A stretch of DNA of 33,310 nucleotides from Pedosphaera sp. (GCA_009695465.1 SIAW01000022.1:1-33310), one strand, 5' to 3'; counted from the first letter of the stretch, positions 8,338 through 17,321 are shown. Notes: generated from the letters alone by a model not told the origin. Program-made: numbers and translations.

Positions 8338-8388
8338 ATGGAACAGGATTGGCTGACTCAGGTTCAACAAGCCCGGGCGGCCAAATGA
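8338..8388 (+). CDS. Possible 16-codon leader ORF coupled to the 8385 gene
   Basis: An ATG at 8338 opens a short frame encoding MEQDWLTQVQQARAAK. Its TGA stop (8386-8388) overlaps the ATG of the large downstream gene as ATGA. The predicted sigma-54 transcript start (about 8336) is only 2 nt upstream, so this would be a nearly leaderless ORF that delivers ribosomes to the next start by coupling. The peptide resembles nothing I know, and short ORFs like this arise by chance; the support is the positional fit at both ends. Confidence 0.35.
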   Translation: MEQDWLTQVQQARAAK

Positions 8389-11300
8389 GAATTATGCGGT
8401 CAGAAAAGCGCCATATTGCACTGCTCTGTCTGCTCTACTTTTGCGCCATTCCCCATGGTGCATCGGGTGGGGACTCTTCTCCTGTGCCCAGCAGCCCCGC
8501 CCTGCCGGTGCAATCTTCAGCCAGCACACAAAAGATTGCACCGGCATCTCTTTCTCCCGTGACCCCGCTCGCAGGTCTGCCCGCGGGCATGGACAACGAT
8601 ACGTTCAAGGCCGCGCTCCAAGGCCAGTCGTGGGCCTGCCACGAGATGGGTCGCGCCTGGCAATCTCAGCAAGATCCCAAACGCGCCGCGCGCTGGTTTC
8701 GTTTGGCGGCCGAGCAAGGCTTCGCACCCTCGCAGGGCAGCCTCGCCAATCTCTACGAGCATTACTTGGTGGCGCCGGAGGCCGATGCTGTGGGGGGGCC
8801 AAATCTGATCTTGCCCGATGGCCGGCGCATTGTCCGTGCCGACGCCAGTTTCTTTGACCTGCACGCGTTAGTGTCCGCGCAATGGCTGGAGGCCAGCAGC
8901 CGCGCACAATACGACCTCGTGGTGACGGCGAAAGCGCAGGCGAACCGGTTGTTGACCGATCTGGCCGAGGCCATCCACTGGTACACCCTCGCCGCCGCGC
9001 AGGGCGAAGCCGCCGCACAATACAATCTCGGACGTATCTATCTAAAGCTGGCACAGAGCCACCGCAGCGCCTTCATCATCGCCCCGCCACTGCCTCACAT
9101 CGAAAGCAGCAGTGGTATCGAGCGACCACGTTCACTGCAGGAAACGGCCTCGGCCGGTGTTGCTGGCGCCCAGTTTGAGCTGGGCCAGCTTCATTTTCAT
9201 GGACAAGGCGCGCCCCAAAACGATCAAGCCGCCGCGCAACTCTGGCAGCAGGCCGCGCGACAAGATCATCGGCCGGCACAGCACAATCTGGCTTTCATGC
9301 AGGGCAACGGCCGCGGCACGCCCCTTTCCACGACGGGCGCAGCGCGTCTATATCAGGAACTCGCCTACTACTATCTCAAGCTGGCCGCCGATCAATTGGT
9401 TCGCGACGCGCAACTGGCGCTGGGCCACATGCACCTGGAATTGGCGGCGGATATCGCCCGCCAAAAACAATATCTGGCCCAACTCCCCCAGCCCACCAAC
9501 ACCGCCGGCCTGCGTTTGCAGCCTCGCGACAATCCCGATTACCTCGCCGCACGGCACTGGTTCGGATTGGCGGCCCAGCCGTTCCTGCACACGATGCGCG
9601 AACTGGACACCCAACCGCCACGCACTGAATCTCTCGCCGACATCGCCGAGCACTACGGCATTTCCACCCAATGGATTCGCACCGCCAATCCCGGCTCGCC
9701 GCTGGATCAACTTCTCGCCGGTCAAAACATCAACATCCCCGGCATGCCCGAAGCCATGCTGATTCTTGGCCGCCTCCACTACGAAGGCGCAGGCGCCGCG
9801 CCCAATCCCATCGCGGGCGCGGATTGGCTGCGACAAGCCGAACGGTTTGACTCGGCCGAATCACAGTACAATCTGGGCTACGCCGCCCATCACGGCCACG
9901 GCACCGCGCAGGATCTCTTCACCGCGTGGCAGCAATACACGGCCGCCGCGCAGCAGGGCCACACGCGCGCGCAGTACAATTTGGGCACGCTCTATTATCA
10001 GAGCAAACGCTTGGGCCATCGCGTGGTGTTTGAAGTTTCCTCACCAGTCCCGTCGGAGACCGTGTTGCGACAGGCACTGGAACAGGCCAGCCCGCAACTG
10101 ACCGGCTGCATCCTTCAATTCGGCGACTGGGCGGGTCGTCCGTATCTGACCATCACCACGGCGCAGAACCAGCAGCGCCCCATCGCGGCGGCACTGGCGT
10201 CCATTCCCGGCGCACGGTTTACTGCGGTGCCCGCGCCCGCCGAGCAAGTGCGGCTGCGTTTTGCGCCGCAACACCGCGTGGATCGCTGGCGTGTGCTCAA
10301 CGAATTGCAGTTGGTGGACGCCCGTCTGCTGCGCGCTTCCACTGTGGAATATGTGCCCGACGCCACCGGCGAGGTGCTGGAGATTTACACCCACGACCAT
10401 CTGGCCAAGCCCGCCGTGTCGCGTTTGCAGCAAGCCTTTCCGCAGGCGCAATTCCAGCCGGTGGGATTGATCCAACACCTGCGCGATCCATTGCTCGATG
10501 AGTATCCGATGACTGCCACCCAACGCGCCGATGCCAATCGCGAGGCGTATCGTTGGTGGTCCGTCGCCCTCAAGAGCGGCTTGCCCGACGCACGCACGGG
10601 CCTGCAAATGCTGGACAAAGTCATGCCCGCCGCCAGTCGCGATGATGCCGATCAAGCGGCGCAACTGCACTGGGCCGCCTTGCAGCAGACCGCGCCCAGT
10701 CGCGCCAAGTCGCGCCTGACACAGATGCCGCGCGCTTTTGACACCAAGTCGTGGGCGCCGGGATATTTCATCAGCGAGGACGGTTACTTGATCACCAGTC
10801 AGGATGTGCTGGGCTTGGGCCGGCGGCTGCGCGTGCAGACGGAGATCGGCACGTTCGAGGCGCGTGTGGTGGACGCCAACGCCTCGCTCAACGGCTACGC
10901 TTTGTTGAAGGTGGACGGCCACCAGTTCCGTCCGTTGCCGCTGGCGTTGGCGGAGAATATCAGTGAGGGCGACGATGCCTTTGTGCTCGGCCACAAATTA
11001 CTGCGCAGCGCTGCGGAGGCGCCCACGCCCTGCTCCATCCTGACGCAAATCGCTAGTGATCTGGGCAACCAAGCTGACCCGCGCTATTTCACGCTGAGCA
11101 GCCCGGTGTTGGGCGACCGCCTCTTCCTGCGTTTTAATAAATACGTGGACAAGGCGCAAAGCCCCAACCCGCCGGCGCAGGGCCTGCTGTCCTCCGTCGA
11201 GCGCGAAAGTCTGGCGCGCATCCGCCAGATGTTGATGGATCAAAATGAAAACCTGAGCCGCGCGCCGCATCTGGGCTATCTGCTCACGGCCGATCTGTGG

Positions 11301-11987
11301 CTGGATCCGCATTCGGGCGAGTGGCACACCGCGCCGTCGGAAAAGGACACGCTGGAACATTTCAAGCCCGGCCAATTTGTGCAGGTGGATGCGCGTCACA
11401 TCCCCAAGCCGCCGCCGCTCACGCACGTGGATGGTCAGCGGCAGATCCTGTGCCTCATCACGCCCACGGGCATGGCGGAGCCAGCCGAGGCGGCGCTGCG
11501 CGACAAGTTTTGGCAGGCGGGCTTTGAGCGCCGCAAATTCCAGCCGGGCATGCGCGGCATGGCGCTGCTGAATCGCCACGGACAGGCAGTGGCCATCCAT
11601 TTCCCGCCGCTGCGCAATGCAGCCACGCATGACTATCCCAATTTCAACACCTACGACCAGTTCACCTTGAAAGCCGACGCGCTGATCAAAGATCTGCGCG
11701 CGCGCCCGGGACTGCGGCTGGACGAGACGCGCCCGGCGCACGCGCCCTACGCGATGCGACTGGCCTCGCGCCGTGAGAGCGACGCCACGCGCCTGCAAGG
11801 CTTGTACGCGCACCAGCCGGAAAGCTGGCTGCCACCCAGCGCGAAATATCTGCACACCGTGCATGTGGCGCATGACGCCCAGGTGCGCGCCAGTCTGCAT
11901 GCCTGCGATATGGCGCTGGCGTGTGTTGAGTCGCCCATGATTTCCCGCGCGCGCGCGTCGTTGGCGCTGGTGCAGGTTGCCGAATAA
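8385..11987 (+). CDS. Secreted Sel1-repeat / LysM / degenerate trypsin-like protein
   Basis: A 1200-residue protein. Residues 1-30 form a signal peptide (basic start, then IALLCLLYFCAIP, Ala-Ser-Gly end). Sel1-type helical repeats are visible at about 72-115, 194-225, 255-350 and 458-540 (for example AAQYNLGRIYL, AQFELGQLHFHGQG, ESQYNLGYAAHHGHG). A LysM-like segment (LADIAEHYGISTQWIRTANP) at about 414-453 suggests peptidoglycan binding. From about 792 to 1075 the pattern follows DegP-type trypsin folds (GYFISEDGYLITS, ALLKVDG, GMRGMALLNRHGQAVAI), but the His, Asp and Ser positions appear to be Asp807, Gly837 and Arg1057, so it is probably inactive. The start at 8385 overlaps the stop of a possible leader ORF; 8394 is an alternative. 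It heads the fliA-motA-motB group, which suggests a periplasmic scaffold or stator role. That role is inference. Confidence 0.75.
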   Translation: MRIMRSEKRHIALLCLLYFCAIPHGASGGDSSPVPSSPALPVQSSASTQKIAPASLSPVTPLAGLPAGMDNDTFKAALQGQSWACHEMGRAWQSQQDPKRAARWFRLAAEQGFAPSQGSLANLYEHYLVAPEADAVGGPNLILPDGRRIVRADASFFDLHALVSAQWLEASSRAQYDLVVTAKAQANRLLTDLAEAIHWYTLAAAQGEAAAQYNLGRIYLKLAQSHRSAFIIAPPLPHIESSSGIERPRSLQETASAGVAGAQFELGQLHFHGQGAPQNDQAAAQLWQQAARQDHRPAQHNLAFMQGNGRGTPLSTTGAARLYQELAYYYLKLAADQLVRDAQLALGHMHLELAADIARQKQYLAQLPQPTNTAGLRLQPRDNPDYLAARHWFGLAAQPFLHTMRELDTQPPRTESLADIAEHYGISTQWIRTANPGSPLDQLLAGQNINIPGMPEAMLILGRLHYEGAGAAPNPIAGADWLRQAERFDSAESQYNLGYAAHHGHGTAQDLFTAWQQYTAAAQQGHTRAQYNLGTLYYQSKRLGHRVVFEVSSPVPSETVLRQALEQASPQLTGCILQFGDWAGRPYLTITTAQNQQRPIAAALASIPGARFTAVPAPAEQVRLRFAPQHRVDRWRVLNELQLVDARLLRASTVEYVPDATGEVLEIYTHDHLAKPAVSRLQQAFPQAQFQPVGLIQHLRDPLLDEYPMTATQRADANREAYRWWSVALKSGLPDARTGLQMLDKVMPAASRDDADQAAQLHWAALQQTAPSRAKSRLTQMPRAFDTKSWAPGYFISEDGYLITSQDVLGLGRRLRVQTEIGTFEARVVDANASLNGYALLKVDGHQFRPLPLALAENISEGDDAFVLGHKLLRSAAEAPTPCSILTQIASDLGNQADPRYFTLSSPVLGDRLFLRFNKYVDKAQSPNPPAQGLLSSVERESLARIRQMLMDQNENLSRAPHLGYLLTADLWLDPHSGEWHTAPSEKDTLEHFKPGQFVQVDARHIPKPPPLTHVDGQRQILCLITPTGMAEPAEAALRDKFWQAGFERRKFQPGMRGMALLNRHGQAVAIHFPPLRNAATHDYPNFNTYDQFTLKADALIKDLRARPGLRLDETRPAHAPYAMRLASRRESDATRLQGLYAHQPESWLPPSAKYLHTVHVAHDAQVRASLHACDMALACVESPMISRARASLALVQVAE

Positions 11988-11993
11988 ATTGAT

Positions 11994-12284
11994 ATGCGTT
12001 ACTTGGTGTCTATGGTGGGAGCGGCTGGGTTCGTCCTGGTGATGGCCGTGGGAATGTGGCTGGAGAAGCCGCTGCCCGTGGCGTTCATCGCAGCGCTGAT
12101 GGCGGCAGTGGGCTTTGCGCTCTTCTGCCAATTATGGACACAACTGCTATTGATGAGTTATCGACAGGCACTTTTGGAACAGCAGCCGCAAGCGGCATCC
12201 GCGCCCGCAACGCCAGCGCCGACGGGCCCTGCCGTCTTGCTTCCTCCAAGGAAAATGATCGCGCGGCGCTCAAGAAGTAAATGA
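11994..12284 (+). CDS. Small membrane protein between the Sel1 protein and fliA
   Basis: A 96-residue protein with two hydrophobic segments, at about residues 4-22 and 27-50, forming a probable hairpin in the inner membrane. A Pro/Ala-rich stretch and a strongly basic end (KMIARRSRSK) follow. It starts 6 nt after the 8385 gene and ends 8 nt before fliA, so it is translated from the same message. I do not recognise a family. The tight spacing is the main evidence that it is a real gene. Confidence 0.6.
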   Translation: MRYLVSMVGAAGFVLVMAVGMWLEKPLPVAFIAALMAAVGFALFCQLWTQLLLMSYRQALLEQQPQAASAPATPAPTGPAVLLPPRKMIARRSRSK

Positions 12285-12292
12285 TGTGAATC

Positions 12293-13135
12293 ATGGCTGA
12301 TCCCGCGACAGAATTTGAAGAGCACGACGACTTGATGGCGGCTGAGCCGCGCACGTCCGAGGCTCCTGTCACGGTGGACGTGTTGCCGTTCCGGGCGGCG
12401 CGGGCGTACCAAAAGGTCAGCCTGACGGAATCGGCTGAAGAGGATTTGATGGCGCAGTACGCGCCGCTTATCAACCAGCTCGTGCATCGTTTTGCTCCGC
12501 TGGTGCGCGTGGTGGTGGATGTGGATGACCTGCGCAGCATCGCCTGCATGGCGCTGTTGCAGGCGGCGCATTCATTCGATCCGCAGCAGGGTGTGCCGTT
12601 TGAGGTTTACGCACGCATGCGATTGCGCGGTGCCATCTTGGATGAGATCCGCAAGGCGCAACCGCTTTCGCGCACAGTGTATTCGCGGCGACGCGAGTTG
12701 GAGAAGACGATTGAAACGTTGCGCGTGGAACTCAACCGTCAACCGACGGAGGATGAAATCGCCGGGCGACTGGGCGTCACCAAGAATTCATATCACATCC
12801 TGCTCGACGATCTGCGTCCGGTGATTTTTGTGCCCATCCATCAGATGATGGAGGGCGACGAGGAGTTTGGCGCAGCGGGCCACATGGTGGAGGACATCAA
12901 CCAGATGGACCCCGCTGATCAAACGGGCACACGCGAGATGCACGTGCTGATCCGCGAGCGCATCCAGCAATTGCCCAAGCAGCACCAGAAGGTTTTGACG
13001 TTGTTCTATTACGAGGGATTGCGTATGAAAGACATCGCCGAGTTGTTGGGCGTGAGCGAATCGCGCATCTGCCAGATCAACACGGAGGCGGTTCTCTCAC
13101 TGCGGTCGTATCTGCGGAAGAAAGAAAAGGTCTAG
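12293..13135 (+). CDS. fliA: RNA polymerase sigma-28 factor FliA
   Basis: A 280-residue sigma factor of the FliA/WhiG class. After an acidic leader of about 45 residues, region 2 reads LINQLVHRFAPLV...VDVDDLRSIACMALLQAAHSFDP...FEVYARMRLRGAILDEIRK, the FliA signature. Region 3 (RQPTEDEIAGRLGV) and region 4 (LPKQHQKVLTLFYYEGLRMKDIAELLGVSESRICQI) follow with a clear helix-turn-helix. It directs late flagellar genes; a matching promoter is seen at 18038-18064. It lies between the small membrane protein and motA, so it probably depends on the upstream sigma-54-like promoter. The leader is longer than in E. coli FliA. Confidence 0.95.
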   Translation: MADPATEFEEHDDLMAAEPRTSEAPVTVDVLPFRAARAYQKVSLTESAEEDLMAQYAPLINQLVHRFAPLVRVVVDVDDLRSIACMALLQAAHSFDPQQGVPFEVYARMRLRGAILDEIRKAQPLSRTVYSRRRELEKTIETLRVELNRQPTEDEIAGRLGVTKNSYHILLDDLRPVIFVPIHQMMEGDEEFGAAGHMVEDINQMDPADQTGTREMHVLIRERIQQLPKQHQKVLTLFYYEGLRMKDIAELLGVSESRICQINTEAVLSLRSYLRKKEKV

Positions 13136-13150
13136 CCCAAAGGAGGAATC

Positions 13151-14053
13151 ATGTTAGTCATCATTGGATTTGTAGTATTGTTCACCGGGGTTATGATGGG
13201 GTTTGCCATGGCCGCCGGCGGTGGTCACGGCTTGGGCGAGATGCTCAGCAAGATGAACTTCGCCGCGATGGGCGGCTTGGTCCACGCCAACGAGTTCATT
13301 TCGCTGGGGGGAATGGTGTTCGGCAGCATGATTGTCATGTCGCCCGTCAAAGTGCTCAAGGGCGTCGTCTCCCAAGCATTGGGCACGCTCAAAGGCTCGC
13401 CGTACAAGAAAGCGGACTACGAGGAGTTGATGAAGTGTATGTACGAGGTTTTCCAGCTCGGCCGCCGCGGCGGTATGATTGCGCTGGAAGAGCACGTGAT
13501 GACCCCCCATGCCAGTGCCGTGTTTTCCAAATATCCAAAGTTCCATCACGACCATCATGCGCTGGAATTTTTCTGCGACGCCCTGCGCCCGATCGTGGAC
13601 GGCCGACTCAAGCCCGATCAATTGCCCCCGCTGCTCGACAAGACCCTGCACACGATGCACGAGGAACATCACCAGCCCATCCTCGTGATGACGAAGGTGG
13701 CCGACGGCCTGCCGGCGTTCGGCATCGTGGCGGCGGTGTTGGGTATCATCGTGGTGATGATGTACAAGCTGGGCGGCGACCCCAAAGAGGTCGGTGGCGG
13801 TATCGCAACGGCGCTGGCCGGTACATTCTTCGGCATCTTCGGTTCGTACTGCATCGTGGGGCCCATCGCCACCAACTGCGATTTCGTGGCCGTGGCGCAG
13901 ATGGCGTACTTGAAGTGCATCCGCGAATCGGTGCTGGCCTTTGCCAACGGTTTGCCGCCGATGGTGGCGTGCGAGGTGGGCCGGCGCACTCTGGAATCGG
14001 ACATGCGCATGAGCGCGTCGGAGCTGGAAGCCCTGCTCAAGAGCTCGACCTAA
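13151..14053 (+). CDS. motA: Flagellar stator protein MotA
   Basis: A 300-residue inner-membrane protein of the long, E. coli-like MotA type. Membrane segments are at about 2-22, 40-60, 187-207 and 222-245. The cytoplasmic loop has R-R-G-G-M-I-A-L-E, where Arg and Glu are eight apart as in E. coli Arg90 and Glu98, which act on FliG. Segment 3 reads LPAFGIVAAVLGI, like proton-driven MotA rather than PomA. The start is fixed by a perfect SD, AGGAGG at 13141-13146, the best ribosome site in the window. It is followed by motB, its stator partner. Confidence 0.96.
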   Translation: MLVIIGFVVLFTGVMMGFAMAAGGGHGLGEMLSKMNFAAMGGLVHANEFISLGGMVFGSMIVMSPVKVLKGVVSQALGTLKGSPYKKADYEELMKCMYEVFQLGRRGGMIALEEHVMTPHASAVFSKYPKFHHDHHALEFFCDALRPIVDGRLKPDQLPPLLDKTLHTMHEEHHQPILVMTKVADGLPAFGIVAAVLGIIVVMMYKLGGDPKEVGGGIATALAGTFFGIFGSYCIVGPIATNCDFVAVAQMAYLKCIRESVLAFANGLPPMVACEVGRRTLESDMRMSASELEALLKSST

Positions 14054-14081
14054 ACCAACCCTAACTAAAGGAAACACTGTT

Positions 14082-14810
14082 ATGGCAGCCGGCGGTGGTG
14101 GTGCATGGAAAGTGGCGTACGCGGACTTCGTGACCGCGATGATGGCGCTCTTTCTTCTGCTATGGATCCTCAACCAGGACGAGAAAATCAAAGGCGAAGT
14201 GCAGAAACATTTTATGACGCGATTCGCCGCCGACACGCGCGAATCGCCGGGCATCATCCCGATGGATTTCGCCGAGCTGGTGAAGTCGCACCGCGCCATG
14301 TTCGAGAACGCCTCGGTCATCCCATTGGAACACGTGCGCATCATCAACGAGGATTTGGTGAAGGTGTTCATCGAGAACCCCAGTTATCTGGATCTGAAAA
14401 CCATGGAAGTGGCGCGCAGTGACGACGGGTTGCTCATCAACATCCTCAACAACCCCGACAAGCCCATCTTCGCCGAAGGCGAGGAGGACAAGCTGACGGA
14501 GTACGGCAAAGTGGTGTTCAACACCATCGCCTGGCAGATCGCCCGCTACGAGGATACCGAGGTGGAGATCGAAGGCCATACCTCCTCGGACTTCATCTCG
14601 CGCGAGGCCAACGACAAGTGGCAGGTGTCCACGCGCCGCGCCCATCGCGCCCGGCAAGTGTTGGTGGACAAAGGCGTGAAGGACAGCCAAGTCGTCAAGG
14701 TGTCCGGCTACGGCGACACGCAGACGTTGTCCTCGCATCCCAAGAACGCCTCGCAGAACAATCGCGTGTCCATCCGCGTGCGCGCCAAGCAGGAAAAGGC
14801 CGACCAATAA
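14082..14810 (+). CDS. motB: Flagellar stator protein MotB
   Basis: A 242-residue protein with a single membrane segment at about residues 11-29. It begins GGGGAWKVAYADFVTAMMALFLLLWIL; Asp15 in this motif is the ion-binding residue of the stator channel. A plug/linker region follows, then an OmpA-like peptidoglycan-binding domain from about residue 120, with VEIEGHTSSDF, STRRAHRARQVLVDKGV and VSGYGDTQ. An SD-like AAAGGAAA precedes the start. The protein is shorter than E. coli MotB (308) mainly in the linker. It anchors MotA to the cell wall. Confidence 0.96.
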   Translation: MAAGGGGAWKVAYADFVTAMMALFLLLWILNQDEKIKGEVQKHFMTRFAADTRESPGIIPMDFAELVKSHRAMFENASVIPLEHVRIINEDLVKVFIENPSYLDLKTMEVARSDDGLLINILNNPDKPIFAEGEEDKLTEYGKVVFNTIAWQIARYEDTEVEIEGHTSSDFISREANDKWQVSTRRAHRARQVLVDKGVKDSQVVKVSGYGDTQTLSSHPKNASQNNRVSIRVRAKQEKADQ

Positions 14811-14815
14811 ATTTC

Positions 14816-15232
14816 ATGAGCAGCTTTGTGCCACTGGTTACCCCAACGCCCAAGACCGCGCAACTGCATCAATTTGTCAGCCGCGAACTGGTGCCCCGCT
14901 CCGGTGGCGCTGCCCCCACCCCGCCGGTGTTGCAGGCGGAGGCCATCAATCTGGCCACCAAACTGCGCGTTATTTTGGCGGGGCTGCCATTGGCCAACCC
15001 CGATGACCCCTCGGTGGAGGCAGCGGTAAGTGCCATCCAAGCCGCAGTGTTGGCGGCGCCGACGCGACTCTCATTGCCCGAATTGAAATTGCAGGAGAAG
15101 CCCGCGGCGACGGACGCGCCCGCAAGCGGTGGGACGCCGCAAATTGATCTCGAGAAGGACGGCGACAAGGTCTCGCGCATCAAGGTCAACTGCGTCTGCG
15201 GCGAGACCATTGTGCTCGATTGCATGTACTAG
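14816..15232 (+). CDS. Small protein with C-terminal Cys-X-Cys-Gly tail
   Basis: A 138-residue protein starting at the ATG 5 nt after motB. It has no signal peptide or membrane segment; the first two thirds are Ala/Pro/Leu-rich and partly helical. The last 18 residues read RIKVNCVCGETIVLDCMY, with Cys at 126, 128 and 136, which could be half of a zinc ribbon or metal site completed by dimer formation. I do not recognise a family. Position at the end of the fliA-motAB group suggests a motor or regulatory accessory role. A longer frame in the same phase overlaps motB and is unlikely. Confidence 0.65.
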   Translation: MSSFVPLVTPTPKTAQLHQFVSRELVPRSGGAAPTPPVLQAEAINLATKLRVILAGLPLANPDDPSVEAAVSAIQAAVLAAPTRLSLPELKLQEKPAATDAPASGGTPQIDLEKDGDKVSRIKVNCVCGETIVLDCMY

Positions 15233-15278
15233 CCCCCTCGGGCAACTTCTGGCCGCCGCCGACTGGCCACTTTGGTTT

Positions 15279-15294
15279 TGGCACCCCATTTGCT
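15279..15294 (+). promoter_or_regulatory. Sigma-54 promoter of fliD
   Basis: TGGCACCCCATTTGCT matches the sigma-54 consensus at every conserved position (TGGCAC, TTGCT, GG-N10-GC). The -12 C is at 15293, giving a predicted start near 15305 and a leader of about 39 nt to the fliD ATG. It is the strongest of the five candidates by sequence. Confidence 0.8.
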
Positions 15295-15343
15295 GTGAAG
15301 AAGCGGGTGAGGTGTGTTCCTCGCCGGAAAACAAATCCGCAAT

Positions 15344-17317
15344 ATGGAACTGAACGTCGCAGGGTTGGCCTCTGGTTTCGACTGGAAATCCATGGTGGAC
15401 AAGCTCGCCGATATCGAGCGTTCGCCACAAACGCGACTGCGGACCGAGCAGACCAATTTCAATTCGAAGAACAGTTTACTCTCCACTCTCGCCGGGCAAT
15501 TGGCGTCTCTGGAAACTGCGGCGGAGGCGTTGTCCAAATCCGATCTTTTCGACAGTCGCTCGGTCAATTCCTCAGAGCCACACACGACGGCGACGGCCAG
15601 TGCCGGCACGGCCACGGGCGATTATCGTTTCGAGTTTTACCAGATGGCCACGCCCAGCAAAATCTATGGGGGTAGCGACACGGGTTCCGATGTGGTGGTG
15701 GGCAACGTGCTGACTGCCGCCGGCTTCGGTTCCGCCATCTCGGCAGGCACCGTCACGGTGCAGGGCAAACAGGTGACGATTGATCTGACCAAGACGTTGA
15801 CGCAAACGTTGGCGGACATTCAAACTGCGGTGGGCGGGACGTTCACGGCTACGTTGACCAATGATCTGGTGACCTTCAACACGGGTGACTCCAGCACTCC
15901 GCTGGTGCTGGGCAGCTCGACCGATACGAGCAATCTCCTGACGACGTTGCACGTGACCAACAACGGCACGCAACTGGCCACCAGCACGCACAAGCTGGGA
16001 GGCATCAGCCTGTCGGATAAGGTGAATGTCGCCAAATTCCGCGATGGCGTCGTCACGGCGCCCGGCAGTTTCAAGCTCAACAACATCACCATCAGCTACA
16101 CGGCCGCCGATTCCATCGCCGATTTGATGGGCAGGATTAACACCTCCGAAGCGGGAGTGATGGCGATGTATGACTCGATCAGCGATCGGTTCGTGCTCTC
16201 CAACAAGACCGATGGCGATTTTGGCATCGCGATGGAAGATGTGACGGGGAATTTTTTGGCCAAGTCGAAGATGCTTACCGCCAATGGCGGCAGCTTGACG
16301 CGCGGCAAGAACTTGATTTACTGCGTCAATGAAGGAGCGATCACCGTCAACCAAGGCAAGACCATCACCGAAGCCGGAACGGGCATCACCGGGCTGACAA
16401 TCAAGCCGACCAAGGCAGCGGGGGCGGCCTTGAGGATGAGCGTGGACACGGCGGCCGAGGCCATCACCACGGCTGAGGCGCACAAGTTCAAGACCGGCGA
16501 GGCAATCAAGATATTTTCTCCGGGCACCATCGTCGGCGGGCTGAGCGACAGCACCACGTATTTTGCGCGAGTGACGGGCAGTAATTCGTTCACGCTGCAC
16601 ACCACCGAGGCCGATGCCAATAGCAGCACCAATCTGGTCAACCTGACCAGCGCGGGCAGTGGTGACGTGTTTTTTCTAGGTGCCGGCCCAGTCTCCGCCA
16701 CGGTGTCCATCGCGGCGGACACCGGCAAAATCCGTTCGGCCATCAGTGGATTTGTGGATCAGTACAACCGCGTACAGACCGCCATCGCCGCGCAGACCAA
16801 GGTGACGACCAATTCCGCTGGCAAAGTCACCCGCGGCCCACTGAGCGACGAACGGTTGGTGATCGAGATCGCCTCCTCGTTACGGGCGAAGGTCAACGCC
16901 GACGTGTCCGGCATGACGGGCGTGCTCAAGCGCCTGGAATCCATCGGCTATTCCGGCAATGGTTACGACAACAATTTGACGCTGAGCAACAGCTCCTCAC
17001 TGGACATCGCCCTGCGCGATTCCATCGGGCAGGTGAAGGCGCTCTTCACCACCGAGACCCACGGCTTTGGTAATTTCGTGGATGACTATCTGGAAACCAT
17101 CGTGGGCCAGTCGCAGGACGACGGCGCGCTGGTGAATCGCCGCAACAATCTGACAAAGCTTGCCTCGGACATTGATGGCCAGATCGAGGCGCTGGAACGG
17201 CGCGTGATGGATAACCGGCAACGGATGATCAAAAGCTTCGTTTCCATGGAAACAGCGCAGGCCAAGGTCAGCCAACAGATGCAATTTCTTAATCAACGGT
17301 TCAATTCCGAGAAATAG
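15344..17317 (+). CDS. fliD: Flagellar filament cap protein FliD
   Basis: A 657-residue protein. The N-terminus MELNVAGLASGFDWKSMVDKL has the FliD GLASGxD motif at the usual distance from Met1, which favours this ATG over an in-frame GTG at 15314. The C-terminus returns to the coiled domain with LNQRFNSEK and the helix around MIKSFVSMETAQAKVSQQM, close to the family's F..me..m...n.q. FliD caps the filament and folds flagellin. It is about 190 residues longer than E. coli FliD. Residues about 370-447 hold an inserted beta-type module (H-K-F-K-T-G-E, Y-F-A-R-V, F-T-L-H) that also occurs three times in the secreted protein at 27593. Confidence 0.93.
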   Translation: MELNVAGLASGFDWKSMVDKLADIERSPQTRLRTEQTNFNSKNSLLSTLAGQLASLETAAEALSKSDLFDSRSVNSSEPHTTATASAGTATGDYRFEFYQMATPSKIYGGSDTGSDVVVGNVLTAAGFGSAISAGTVTVQGKQVTIDLTKTLTQTLADIQTAVGGTFTATLTNDLVTFNTGDSSTPLVLGSSTDTSNLLTTLHVTNNGTQLATSTHKLGGISLSDKVNVAKFRDGVVTAPGSFKLNNITISYTAADSIADLMGRINTSEAGVMAMYDSISDRFVLSNKTDGDFGIAMEDVTGNFLAKSKMLTANGGSLTRGKNLIYCVNEGAITVNQGKTITEAGTGITGLTIKPTKAAGAALRMSVDTAAEAITTAEAHKFKTGEAIKIFSPGTIVGGLSDSTTYFARVTGSNSFTLHTTEADANSSTNLVNLTSAGSGDVFFLGAGPVSATVSIAADTGKIRSAISGFVDQYNRVQTAIAAQTKVTTNSAGKVTRGPLSDERLVIEIASSLRAKVNADVSGMTGVLKRLESIGYSGNGYDNNLTLSNSSSLDIALRDSIGQVKALFTTETHGFGNFVDDYLETIVGQSQDDGALVNRRNNLTKLASDIDGQIEALERRVMDNRQRMIKSFVSMETAQAKVSQQMQFLNQRFNSEK

Positions 17318-17321
17318 TGAT

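Noticed and set aside
13154-14371. A 405-codon minus-strand frame opposite motA and motB
   Set aside because: His-rich shadow of two well-conserved stator genes.
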